Shown piece after piece: positions 25,965 to 34,918 of a DNA stretch of 50,471 nt; within the stretch, counting starts at the first letter, position 1; each line of letters starts with the position of its first letter. The notes beneath the pieces are model-generated. The model made no database searches, was not told the DNA's origin, and saw only the letters and a list, made by a program, of their open reading frames with translations. A program made the position numbers and the translations under genes. The stretch is from positions 1 through 50,471 of the forward strand of contig JAAUSZ010000005.1 in assembly GCA_012031875.1 (NCBI GenBank), in the 5' to 3' direction. The stretch is from Desulfobacula sp. GTDB lineage: Bacteria > Desulfobacterota > Desulfobacteria > Desulfobacterales > Desulfobacteraceae.

Positions 25965-27727
25965 ATGCATATTCCTGAAGAAAAAATCTCAGAAGTCTTG
26001 AATGCTTCGGATATCGTAGATATCATTTCCGAATCCGTTATTCTGAAAAAGCGGGGACCAATTATTTTGGTTTATGCCCCTTTCATTCTGAAAAAACCCC
26101 TTCGTTTTCCGTTAACCCGGGCAAACAAATTTTTCACTGTTTCGGCTGTAGCGCGGGCGGGAATGTCTTGTCCTATTTAATGAAATATCATGGCATTTCG
26201 TTTCCCGAAGCTGTGAAAATGGCAGCTCGTAAATACAGTATCGAAATTGAAAGCGCAACCCTCAGTCCTTCCATGAAGAAAGAAATTGAAATCAAGGAGG
26301 CTTTATTTCGAATCAACCAAATCGTCATGGGATATTATCATGGCTTTTTAAAGGACTCACACCAGGCTGAAGCAGCCAGAAATTACCTTAAGAAAAGAGG
26401 CACTTCCGAGGATATCATTCAAGAGTTTCAACTGGGGTATTCCCCAGAGGGTTGGGATACCATCGTTAATCTGTTTAAAAAGCATAAGATTTCTAATAAA
26501 ATCGCTCTTCAGTCCGGTCTGGTTTTGGAAAGAAAACAAAAGGACGGTTTTTATGACCGGTTCAGAAACCGCGTCCTGTTTCCGATTTTCGACATTAATA
26601 TGCAGGTGGCGGGATTTGGCGGCAGAGTCATGGATGACGGCATGCCAAAATACCTTAATTCACCGGAGACCCCGGTATATTTCAAGAGCCGTATTCTTTA
26701 CGGCCTTCATGCTGCTAAACAGTTTTGCAGACAGGAGGGTTTTGTCTATATTGTTGAGGGATATTTTGACTTTTTATCTCTTTATCAGCAGGGGATCAAA
26801 AATACGGTTGCAAGCCTCGGAACCGCATTGACATCGGACCATGTTAGAGTACTTAAGGGATATGCTTCAAGGATGGTGCTGGTTTTTGATTCCGATACTG
26901 CCGGCATCAGTGCCGCCAAAAGAAGTATTAAAATTTTCCTGCAAGAGGGTGTGGATATCAGGATACTTGTTCTTCCGGCCGGCAGTGACCCGGATTCATA
27001 TGTTGTAAAGCACGGTCGAGATTCATTTGTTGAGCTTGCTTCGAACGCAAAAACCGTCATGCAGTTTCTTTTACAGGTTTCCATGGAAACGCATGGGTCT
27101 TCTGTTGAAGGACGAATAAAAATTTTGGATGATATGAAGCAATATTTGATTCTGATTCAAGACAGCGCCTTGCGATCCTTATATGTTAAAGAGCTTGCTG
27201 AAACACTTCATATCGATGAGAAGGCGGTTTTGGAAAAAGTAAGGGAATATTATCTGGGTAATTCCGTCTCTGCTCCGAATCAATTCAGAGAAGATGAAAA
27301 CTTTCTTGAATCTGACCGAAGAGAAGAACAGATCATTTCCATGATGCTTAACCACCCGGAAACCATCCCCTTAATTAAGAACAAAGAAGTAACCCAATAT
27401 TTTTATTCGGAAAAATTAAGATATATTGCAAACAAAATAATGAATGTCGACCCGGATAATAATACCTTTATCTCTTCTGCAATGGCAAAAATGGACAATA
27501 ATAGGGACCAGGAGCTTTTGGCATCCTATGCCATTAAAGATTTTTTTTCGGAAGAAGATATCCGCGGAAGGGCTCTATCATTAATAAACAGAATCATCAG
27601 AGTAAGAATAAAACAGGAAAACACATTAACAAATAAAATTATAAGTGCGGAAAAGAGTTGTGATGCCGAATTGATGGAACTCTTAAAAAAAAAGCAGGAA
27701 GAAATTAGGCAATTACATCATCAATAA
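25965..27727 (+). CDS. dnaG: DNA primase (frameshift)
   Basis: Makes RNA primers for replication. In order: an N-terminal CHC2 zinc finger, whose CPFH and HCFGC motifs appear only after restoring one missing C near 26060; the core (FQLGYSPEGWD, VLFPIFDINMQVAGFGGR); the TOPRIM catalytic Glu in YIVEGYFDFLSLYQQG and Asp in VLVFDSDTAG; and a helical DnaB-binding C-terminal domain. The rejoined length is about 588 residues, as expected. A break in an essential single-copy gene is strong evidence that such breaks are read errors. It is followed by rpoD 27 bases on, the usual dnaG-rpoD order, here without rpsU. Confidence 0.94.
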
Positions 27728-27754
27728 ACACTTTAAGCCTTTAGGAGGCATTTT

Positions 27755-29618
27755 ATGGCAGCGGAGACAAATCAGTCTGGAGAGGTTAGGACTATCAGTA
27801 ATACAGCCATGGAAAAATTGATAAAAAAAGGAAAAAAAACAGGGTCTCTCTCTTATGCCGAAATTAACGATGCAATTACTGAGGAATTAAAATCGCCAGA
27901 CCAGATCGAAGATGTATTCATGCAATTTAAAGAGCTTGGCATCAAGCTGATTGACAAAGAAAAAACCAATAAAAATGTTAAGAAACCCATGGATAAAAAG
28001 AGAAGTCACACAGCCCTTAAAAAAATAAGCCACGATAGTTCCAGAAGATTTGACGATGTTGAATCCGATGACCCGGATATGGTAAAACAATCCCATAAAG
28101 AAATGTTCTCCTCGAAAAGAGACCGTGCCGATATGGAATTCGGAGCGGTAACCGATCCCGTTAAAATGTATCTAAAAGAAATGGGAATGGTAACTCTTCT
28201 CAGCCGGGAGGGTGAGATAGAAATTGCCAAAAAAATTGAACGGGGAGAGAGAGATGTTCTTAGATCTATGCTGGATTGTCCCATATCTTTATCCACAATT
28301 TTTTTGTATGGCGATAAAATGGAAAAGAAATCCATACGTCCGAAACATGTATTAAGAGATGTGGATGAAGGAGATGGCGCCGTAGATGAGGTTTCCAAAC
28401 AGGAAAAATTCCTTGAATCCTTGAGAATGATCAAGGATATTCACGAAACGCTTCAAAAGAAAAGAGACAAATTGCTCCTTGAGAAAAAAGGATCAAAAAA
28501 ATATGAAACTCTTCTTAAAGACATATCAGACAATACGGAAATTATTTTGAAGAATTAAAAAAATGGCGATTTGAAACCAATGTCATTGATAATATAGAGA
28601 AAAATATCAGAACCACCATTGTATGGTTTGATAAAATAGAAGATCTTTTAAGCCGGTGCGCCCAAACCTTTAATGTAAAAACACAAAAAATGCTGGATCA
28701 GATGTCTTCTCAGAATGAATTTGTATCCTGGGCAACGGCAAATTCATCCATAACACAGAATCGGGCTGAAGTTTTATTTCAGGATATTGGTTCCATACAA
28801 GCCCAGACAGTCTTGAGGAGAAATGAGGTCAAGGGGACTCAAAGCTTTTAAAAAAGATTATTCATTGTGTCGATACCGGACGAAAAGAGGCGGATTCGGC
28901 CAAGAGGGAACTGGTAAGAGCGAATTTAAGGCTCGTGGTGAGTATTGCAAAGAAATATACCAACAGAGGCTTACAATTTCTTGACTTGATTCAGGAAGGC
29001 AATATCGGATTAATGAAGGCGGTTGATAAGTTTGAATACAGGAGGGGCTATAAATTTTCCACCTATGCCACCTGGTGGATCAGGCAGGCCATTACAAGGG
29101 CTATTGCAGATCAGGCAAGAACCATCCGTATCCCCGTTCACATGATTGAAACAATAAACAAACTGATCAGAACTTCACGATATCTTGTTCAGGAAATGGG
29201 GAAAGAGCCTTCTCCTGAGGAAATTGCTGAAAAAATGGATATCCCCATTGATAAGGTCAGGCGCGTCCTAAAAATTGCAAAGGAGCCCATTTCTCTTGAA
29301 ACGCCTATCGGCGAAGAGGAAGACAGTCATCTGGGTGATTTCATTGAAGACAAGAAGTTTTCCATTCCTTCAGATGCTGCTATTGATTTCAGCCTGGCCG
29401 AACAAACCCGGAAAATTCTTGCCACCTTGACACCCAGGGAGGAAAAAGTGCTTCGGATGCGATTCGGCATCGGTGAAAAATCCGATCATACGCTTGAGGA
29501 AGTCGGAAAGGATTTTACCGTTACAAGGGAACGTATCCGCCAGATTGAGGCCAAAGCATTGAGAAAGCTGAGACACCCCACAAGAAGCAAGAAACTGAAG
29601 ACCTTTATTGAGAATTAA
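27755..29618 (+). CDS. rpoD: Primary sigma factor RpoD (sigma-70; two frameshifts)
   Basis: Housekeeping sigma factor, about 621 residues when rejoined. Visible regions: 1.1 at the N-terminus; 1.2 ([20 protein letters not shown]); a non-conserved insert; 2.1-2.4 ([52 protein letters not shown]); 3; and 4.2 with [19 protein letters not shown]. Two missing bases break the frame, near 28550 (restores [14 protein letters not shown]) and near 28850 (restores [14 protein letters not shown]). TTAGGAGG precedes the ATG. The insert between regions 1.2 and 2 reads well in the rejoined frame. Confidence 0.94.
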
Positions 29619-29621
29619 ATA

Positions 29622-29651
29622 TTGACATATTATGGAAGTTTATACTATATA
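29622..29651 (+). promoter_or_regulatory. Candidate promoter for the CAU tRNA
   Basis: TTGACA (29622-29627), 18 bases, TATATA (29646-29651), starting 4 bases after the rpoD stop. Transcription would begin near 29658, about 15 bases before the tRNA. No terminator separates rpoD from it. Confidence 0.55.
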
Positions 29652-29672
29652 AATTAAGTTTTTTTACAAAAA

Positions 29673-29749
29673 GGGCCTATAGCTCAGTTTGGTAGAGCCA
29701 CCGGCTCATAACCGGTCGGTCCCTGGTTCGAATCCAGGTGGGCCCACCA
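29673..29749 (+). tRNA. tRNA with CAT anticodon (elongator Met or Ile2)
   Basis: A 77-base tRNA with encoded CCA. The acceptor stem is GGGCCTA/TGGGCCC; the anticodon stem ACCGG/CCGGT and loop CTCATAA give CAT. The first acceptor pair is G-C and the anticodon stem lacks the three G-C pairs of initiators, so it is not initiator tRNA. Elongator Met and lysidine-modified Ile2 cannot be told apart by eye. Confidence 0.93.
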
Positions 29750-29855
29750 AGATGAAAAGAATCAGGGGCATAATATGATTGAAACACAACCCATAAAAGG
29801 ATGCTCTCCTCTCATATGAATGTGCCTGAAGAATATCGAACGGGTAAAACAATTA

Positions 29856-29884
29856 AAAGCGTGGTAATCGACCACGCTTTTTTT
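29856..29884 (+). terminator. Rho-independent terminator just upstream of nif3-like gene
   Basis: AAAGCGTGGT-AATCG-ACCACGCTTT followed by a run of T to 29884: a strong 10-bp stem, 5-base loop and T-tract. It lies about 107 bases after the tRNA and only 20 bases before the most likely start codon of the next gene. Confidence 0.85.
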
Positions 29885-29903
29885 GCTTATAGACGATATG
29901 GGC

Positions 29904-30704
29904 ATGCCTAGAATTAAGGATATACTATCACTGCTCAATGAAATCGTTCCTTTTGATCTATCCGAGGATTGGGATAACTCCGGTCTTCAAGTGGGGACAA
30001 TGAATACGGAAGTTAAAAAACTTGCCGTTGGATTAGATGTTTCCCTCCCATTATTAAATTTTATAAGAAACAAAAATTTTGACCTTCTTATAACCCACCA
30101 TCCTCTTATGCTTCATCCGGAAAAATCCATTGATTTTGGCCGAATGCCTGGAAAGGCCATTGAAATAGCGGCAAAAGAGGATATGAGTATCATTTCTCTC
30201 CATACAAATATTGACAAGGCCAAGGGCGGGTTAAATGATTATTTCTCCTCAGCCATCGGTCTTAAAAATACCATCCCTTTTGTGCCTGATTTCCAACAAG
30301 AACAAACCGGTATCGGCAGAATCGGATATCCGGAAACAAAGCTCACTTTAAAAGAGTTTTGCATTCAGATAAAAGAAAAATTAAACCTCCCCTATCTCAG
30401 AGCCACGGGAAATGTGGACATGGATGTTGAAACGGTGGCTGTCTGCACCGGCAGCGGAAGTTCCTTAATTGAAAATTTTTTAAATTCCAATGCAGATGTG
30501 TTTATTACCGGGGATGTAAAATATCATGAGGCGCGGCGTGTGGAAGAATATTCAAAAGGGATGATTGATGTCGGTCACTTTGGTTCGGAATGGATGGTGG
30601 TTGACCTGCTCTTCGAAAAATTGACTTCAGCCTTTCATGAGAAAGGGTTTGATATAGAAGTGATAAAATATAAAAAAGAAAAAGATCCATTTACTATATT
30701 TTAA
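29904..30704 (+). CDS. NIF3/YbgI-family protein (Nif3-like dinuclear metal protein)
   Basis: A 266-residue protein of the widespread NIF3 family, whose biochemical role is unsettled (a dinuclear metal hydrolase fold, linked to GTP cyclohydrolase type 1 by name only). Metal-binding motifs: LLITHHPLMLHPEK (His pair), SLHTNIDKAKGGLNDYF, and the late DVGHFGSEWMVVDLL. The EDWDNSGLQVG near the N-terminus is also typical. I chose ATG 29904 (MPRIKDILSLLNE) over TTG 29883 and ATG 29898. A terminator hairpin lies immediately upstream. The next gene begins 10 bases after the stop. Confidence 0.88.
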   Translation: MPRIKDILSLLNEIVPFDLSEDWDNSGLQVGTMNTEVKKLAVGLDVSLPLLNFIRNKNFDLLITHHPLMLHPEKSIDFGRMPGKAIEIAAKEDMSIISLHTNIDKAKGGLNDYFSSAIGLKNTIPFVPDFQQEQTGIGRIGYPETKLTLKEFCIQIKEKLNLPYLRATGNVDMDVETVAVCTGSGSSLIENFLNSNADVFITGDVKYHEARRVEEYSKGMIDVGHFGSEWMVVDLLFEKLTSAFHEKGFDIEVIKYKKEKDPFTIF

Positions 30705-30714
30705 GGATGATACG

Positions 30715-31440
30715 ATGAATGATATACCGAGTCAGGTTCAAGATATAGAAACTTTAATAAAGCTACAGGAAGCAGAGACGGAAATTGTAAGACTGAAAAG
30801 CGTTTTGGAAAAGTTTGAAAAAGAAAAGAGCAAACTGGGCGAGAAGCTTAAACAGTTTAGCACGGCCCTGGAAGAAAATAAGGAAAATTTTTCAAAGGCC
30901 GCGGATGTTTGTCATGATCTTGAAAGAGAGATCCAGATGGTCGATGATCGAATTGTCAAGAGCAATGAAAAACTCAGGATGGTTAAAACCAATAAAGAGT
31001 ATCAGCTTTTTCTAAGAGAGGTTGATGATAATAAAAAACGCAAAGATGCATTGGAAACAGAGCTTATTGAACGTCTGGATGAAAAAGAAAAACTGGAAGG
31101 AAAGGTTCAGGAAACCCAAAAAGAATTTAACCTTCTTGAAACCCAAATAGACTCAGATCAAAAAGAGATTGAAAAAAAGACCATTGAAGACCGGGAGATG
31201 CTTGATGAATACCTTGAAAATCAGGCTAAAATAGGAAAAACCCTTGACCCTTCATTAATGAACAGATTCAATAAGATATCGAAGATGAACCAGGGTCTTG
31301 CCGTTGTCAATGTCAAAAATGAAGTCTGTATGGGGTGTTTTATGAATATCCCGCCCCAGTTGTATATCGAGGTCCAACGCGGGAAGTCATTGATTTCGTG
31401 CCCGCAATGCAGTAGAATTTTATATCATATAAAAAAATAA
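30715..31440 (+). CDS. Coiled-coil protein with C4-type zinc ribbon
   Basis: A 241-residue protein: about 170 residues of charged coiled coil (LIKLQEAETEIVRLKSVLEK onward), then a C-terminal zinc ribbon with two CxxC pairs, VCMGCF and CPQCSR, ending RILYHIKK. This is the zf-RING_7/CT398-like family that commonly follows nif3 genes. The function is unknown; RNA or protein scaffolding has been suggested for relatives. It is intact. The last codons contain the best promoter candidate for the RNase P RNA, whose first stem begins 4 bases after the stop. Confidence 0.85.
   Translation: MNDIPSQVQDIETLIKLQEAETEIVRLKSVLEKFEKEKSKLGEKLKQFSTALEENKENFSKAADVCHDLEREIQMVDDRIVKSNEKLRMVKTNKEYQLFLREVDDNKKRKDALETELIERLDEKEKLEGKVQETQKEFNLLETQIDSDQKEIEKKTIEDREMLDEYLENQAKIGKTLDPSLMNRFNKISKMNQGLAVVNVKNEVCMGCFMNIPPQLYIEVQRGKSLISCPQCSRILYHIKK
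31390..31418 (+). promoter_or_regulatory. Possible rnpB promoter inside the zinc-ribbon gene
   Basis: TTGATT (31390-31395), 17 bases, TAGAAT (31413-31418), lying over the codons of the second CxxC pair. Transcription would begin near 31425, about 20 bases before the first RNase P stem. Confidence 0.4.
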
Positions 31441-31444
31441 AGGA

Positions 31445-31828
<384 letters not shown>

Positions 31829-31848
31829 TTTTTTAACTTCTGGATGTT

Positions 31849-33162
31849 ATGATGAATTTTGTATGTGAGATTTCCTTCAAGGAAAAAGTTAATATTTTTT
31901 CCTTTGAATACCTGAAGTGCATGCTTTTTGTTGTTGAGCTTAAAGATGATGGGTATATTTTTACAAAGAAGCTATATTCAAAGCTGATTACGACATCCCA
32001 TATCCTCGAAGATTTTCTTGATTTTCACGGGGCAAAAAAGAATAAAGAATGGATATTTTACCGTGAATTGTCGGCTACGATTCGACATCTTGCGCTGGCA
32101 TGCTATTCCCAGCGTCATATTTTGAATCGGTTCAAATATTATTTTTTTGAAGAGGTGCGGTATGAGACCTTCAAACTGGAGGCTCTCGACACACTGAAGA
32201 TTTTGCAGGAATCCATTAAACTTGCCGCACCGGTTGTCATAGAAGAAGCCCGCCGGCTTCAAATCCGGTTACCGGATACAGGGTATGATTTGAGTTTTTT
32301 CCCCGGGATTTCTTCTACCCAACAGCTTGAGCACAATATTGATGATTTTAATTCCAAGGCCCAGCAAAGAGAAAACTTAACACGGATTTCCAGTGAATTT
32401 CTGGAAGTTGTGAAGGATTTTGAGCAGTTTGCCTTCTATGAACGGTATGATTTAAAAAAAATTCACACGCTTGTCCCTGATCAATTCAATGAAGTCATTA
32501 TTCGAAGGTATGAGATGCTGATTCATAACATACAGTCTTCTTTTGATTCATATGTGGTAAATACCAAATCTTCTCCGGAAAATGAAATTTTGGAGCAACT
32601 GAGGAGTCATTTTTCAATCGTATTTCACTTGCTTCAGGTTGCCGGCAGCCTTTTGCATTTTTATGAAAGGCATCTTCATGATATCGGGTTTAAGGATGTG
32701 TATAAAAATGTGAGCGAAGCCCTTTCCAGGCTTATAGACCCCGATGTTGTCCTGGATCGCGCTATTAATTTCTGTCTGTATTATGCCTGGAAATTTTTAT
32801 CTTCAGGAAAAGCAGTGGCGCTAAAGATATTGAATGAAAATATGGAAACCTCCACCATTGAGGTCGGAATTCCAAAAGACCGAGGATTTCACAGCCGTCC
32901 CAGCCTTTTGGTCGCCAAAATTGTTCAGCATTACGGCGGAGAGGTAAAAATGCTTGTCAATGCGGATGTGTTCGATGCCTCAAGCGTTCTGGACATCCAA
33001 TGGGCCGGGGGAAAAATTAAAAAAGAAGAAATTGAAACCGTACAGTTCAAAGGAGATGTCCGGGCACTCAGGGATATTAAAATATTATCGGGTGTGAATT
33101 ATGGGGAAGACCTCATGGGCAAAGGCATCCCTTTGCCGAAAGAACTGTCCTATTTGTGCTGA
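31849..33162 (+). CDS. Unknown protein with C-terminal HPr-like domain
   Basis: A 437-residue cytoplasmic protein. The N-terminal ~340 residues are helical, rich in aromatic and charged residues, and unknown to me. The last ~95 residues resemble the phosphocarrier HPr: IPKDRGFHSRPSLLVAKIVQ carries the HxRP active-site pattern with His348 in the place of HPr His15, and FDASSVLDIQWAGG corresponds to the Ser46 loop region, with two serines in it. A phosphotransfer or sensing role is inference. There is no clear ribosome-binding site, and the start (31849) lies 15 bases after the rnpB T-run. The stop is 1 base before the ispD ATG. Confidence 0.72.
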   Translation: MMNFVCEISFKEKVNIFSFEYLKCMLFVVELKDDGYIFTKKLYSKLITTSHILEDFLDFHGAKKNKEWIFYRELSATIRHLALACYSQRHILNRFKYYFFEEVRYETFKLEALDTLKILQESIKLAAPVVIEEARRLQIRLPDTGYDLSFFPGISSTQQLEHNIDDFNSKAQQRENLTRISSEFLEVVKDFEQFAFYERYDLKKIHTLVPDQFNEVIIRRYEMLIHNIQSSFDSYVVNTKSSPENEILEQLRSHFSIVFHLLQVAGSLLHFYERHLHDIGFKDVYKNVSEALSRLIDPDVVLDRAINFCLYYAWKFLSSGKAVALKILNENMETSTIEVGIPKDRGFHSRPSLLVAKIVQHYGGEVKMLVNADVFDASSVLDIQWAGGKIKKEEIETVQFKGDVRALRDIKILSGVNYGEDLMGKGIPLPKELSYLC

Positions 33163-33163
33163 T

Positions 33164-33874
33164 ATGAAGGCAAAAAACCATTCTGCCATAATCGTTGCAG
33201 CAGGCAAAGGACTCCGGATGGGGTCAGATATAAAAAAGCAATATATGTTACTTAAGGGGATTCCCATCCTTACCCGAACCGTCATGGCATTCTACGCCAT
33301 TGAGGATATCCAAAAAATTGTCCTCGTTGTTCCCAAGGATGATCTGGAATATTGCTCATCCAAAATCCTTTATCCCTATGGATTAATCCATAGGGTTCAT
33401 CTTGTTGCAGGAGGGGATCAAAGACAGGAATCGGTGTTTAACGGATTGAAATATCTTCGCAATACCCTTGAATTACAAGACGATGCCGTTGTTCTTATCC
33501 ATGACGGGGTCCGCCCCTTTGTCAGCCGGAGGATAATCCTGGAGTGTGTCGGGAATGTCGCTCCGTCATGCGCCTGTGTTCCGGCCATTGGGATTTTCGA
33601 TACGGTTAAGCGGGTCCTTCCTGATTTGACCATTCAAAAAACCATTAGCAGGGAAAACCTTTTTTTGATTCAAACCCCTCAGTGTTTTTATTTAAAACCT
33701 GTTTGTGAGGCTTTTGACCATGCAATAAAAACAAATTTTTTCGGAACCGACGATGCTTCTGTTTTTGAGCATTTTGGGGGAAAAGTGAAAATCATAAAAG
33801 GCTCCAAGATAAATATTAAAATCACAACCCCTGAAGATCTGGATATCGGAGACCTTTGCCTTTCAAAAAGTTGA
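33164..33874 (+). CDS. ispD: 2-C-methyl-D-erythritol 4-phosphate cytidylyltransferase
   Basis: Third step of the MEP isoprenoid pathway: CTP + MEP to CDP-ME. 236 residues with the nucleotide-binding start AIIVAAGKGLRMGSDIKKQY, then GGDQRQESVFNGL, VLIHDGVRPFV, and a late TDDASVFEHFGGKVKIIKG. I chose ATG 33164, one base after the stop of the HPr-tailed gene, because the family begins MKxxxxxAIIVAAG; the open frame extends upstream only inside that gene. The gene is intact. ispF is not adjacent; downstream is a promoter for another gene. Confidence 0.93.
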   Translation: MKAKNHSAIIVAAGKGLRMGSDIKKQYMLLKGIPILTRTVMAFYAIEDIQKIVLVVPKDDLEYCSSKILYPYGLIHRVHLVAGGDQRQESVFNGLKYLRNTLELQDDAVVLIHDGVRPFVSRRIILECVGNVAPSCACVPAIGIFDTVKRVLPDLTIQKTISRENLFLIQTPQCFYLKPVCEAFDHAIKTNFFGTDDASVFEHFGGKVKIIKGSKINIKITTPEDLDIGDLCLSKS

Positions 33875-33898
33875 GATCTTGTTATCGATAGTTTGTTG

Positions 33899-33926
33899 TT
33901 GACATTGAAAATAAGTTAAGCATAAT
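33899..33926 (+). promoter_or_regulatory. Candidate sigma-70 promoter for the substrate-binding-like gene
   Basis: TTGACA (33899-33904), 16 bases, CATAAT (33921-33926). The leader would be about 40 bases and includes a G-run just before the ATG. Confidence 0.5.
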
Positions 33927-33972
33927 AAAAAGAATTATCTCTATCCACGCACATAACCCGGGGGGTACAACA

Positions 33973-34911
33973 ATGGCCGAGAAACCTGCAATAAAGATTG
34001 GGTATCTGAAAATTACGGATCATCTCATTCTTGGTGTGACTGACTTGAAATTAAAAAAAGGCATGGAAAAGTTTGAACACTGTACGCTTAACCCGGTAGT
34101 GAAAAACGGCTGGAACGAGGTAGCGGACGCACTGGCAACCAAATCCCTGGATGGCGCCTTGATACTGGCGCCAACCGCCATGGATCTGTTTAAATCAGGC
34201 GTGGATCTGAAACTTCTTCTTTTTGCCCATAAAGCAGGCAGTATCCTGGTGAAAAGCAAAAGGGCCCATATTGAAAAAATAGAAGATTTTGCCGGCAAAA
34301 CAGTCCTGATCCCTTATCAGCTTTCAGTTCATAATATGTTGTTTTACAAACTTTTGTCTGAAAAGGGGTTAAAACCTGGAAGAGCTACAGATAAAGGGAT
34401 AGATGTAACATTGGAAGTTGTAGCTCCGTTTCAAATGCCGGAAGCCCTGGAATACGATGAAGAAGGTGAAATTGGAGGCTTCATTGTTGCAGAGCCCTTT
34501 GGTTCTCTGGTTATTGCAAAGGGGTATGGAGAGGAATTCTATCTTTCCAAGGATTTATGGCCAAAACACCCCTGTTGTGTTTTCGTCGTGCGAAATGAAA
34601 TTATCCAGAAGCATCCGGAAGCTGTTCAGGAAATCTGTAATAGTTTTGTGAGATCCGGGCTTGCCATTGATGCTCAACCCGAGCCGGCTTCCATTATTGG
34701 AGGAGATTTTTTGTCCCAGGACAAAGATGTTATTTTTAAGGTTCTCACAGACCCGCCGGACCGTATTTTGACGGGGGAATTATTTCCCATCATCAAAGAT
34801 CTGGATACGATTCAGAAATATATGATGGATGAGATGAAAATCATGACCAGCTTGATCGATCTTGAGAAATTTGTCGATACCGGCTTTGCAAAAACGGCGG
34901 GGGCGAAATAG
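33973..34911 (+). CDS. NrtA/SsuA-type substrate-binding-like protein without signal peptide
   Basis: A 312-residue protein with the fold of periplasmic ABC-type binding proteins of the nitrate/sulfonate/NMT1 class: KIGYLKITDHLILGV at the start, LDGALILAPTAMDL, the hinge-like EKIEDFAGKTVLIPY, GGFIVAEPFGSLV, and CCVFVVRNEIIQKHPEAVQEI. The N-terminus (MAEKPAIKIGY) has no signal peptide or lipobox, so it is predicted cytoplasmic, and there is no permease or ATPase gene nearby. It may be a ligand sensor rather than a transporter part. It converges on the MerR-like gene with 7 bases between stops. Confidence 0.78.
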   Translation: MAEKPAIKIGYLKITDHLILGVTDLKLKKGMEKFEHCTLNPVVKNGWNEVADALATKSLDGALILAPTAMDLFKSGVDLKLLLFAHKAGSILVKSKRAHIEKIEDFAGKTVLIPYQLSVHNMLFYKLLSEKGLKPGRATDKGIDVTLEVVAPFQMPEALEYDEEGEIGGFIVAEPFGSLVIAKGYGEEFYLSKDLWPKHPCCVFVVRNEIIQKHPEAVQEICNSFVRSGLAIDAQPEPASIIGGDFLSQDKDVIFKVLTDPPDRILTGELFPIIKDLDTIQKYMMDEMKIMTSLIDLEKFVDTGFAKTAGAK

Positions 34912-34918
34912 AGCCTTT

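Noticed and set aside
26040-26175. Programmed frameshifting in dnaG, rpoD or other split genes
   Set aside because: No shared slippery site with a downstream pseudoknot, and 21 breaks of the same kind across unrelated genes fit read errors better.
29816-29911. 31-codon frame spanning the terminator and overlapping the nif3-like start
   Set aside because: No ribosome-binding site at a useful distance and no protein-like composition; its role as a leader peptide is unsupported.
33101-33163. ispD starting at 33101
   Set aside because: The extra 21 residues are the other-frame reading of the HPr-tailed gene's end; the family start MKxxxxxAIIVAAG fits ATG 33164.
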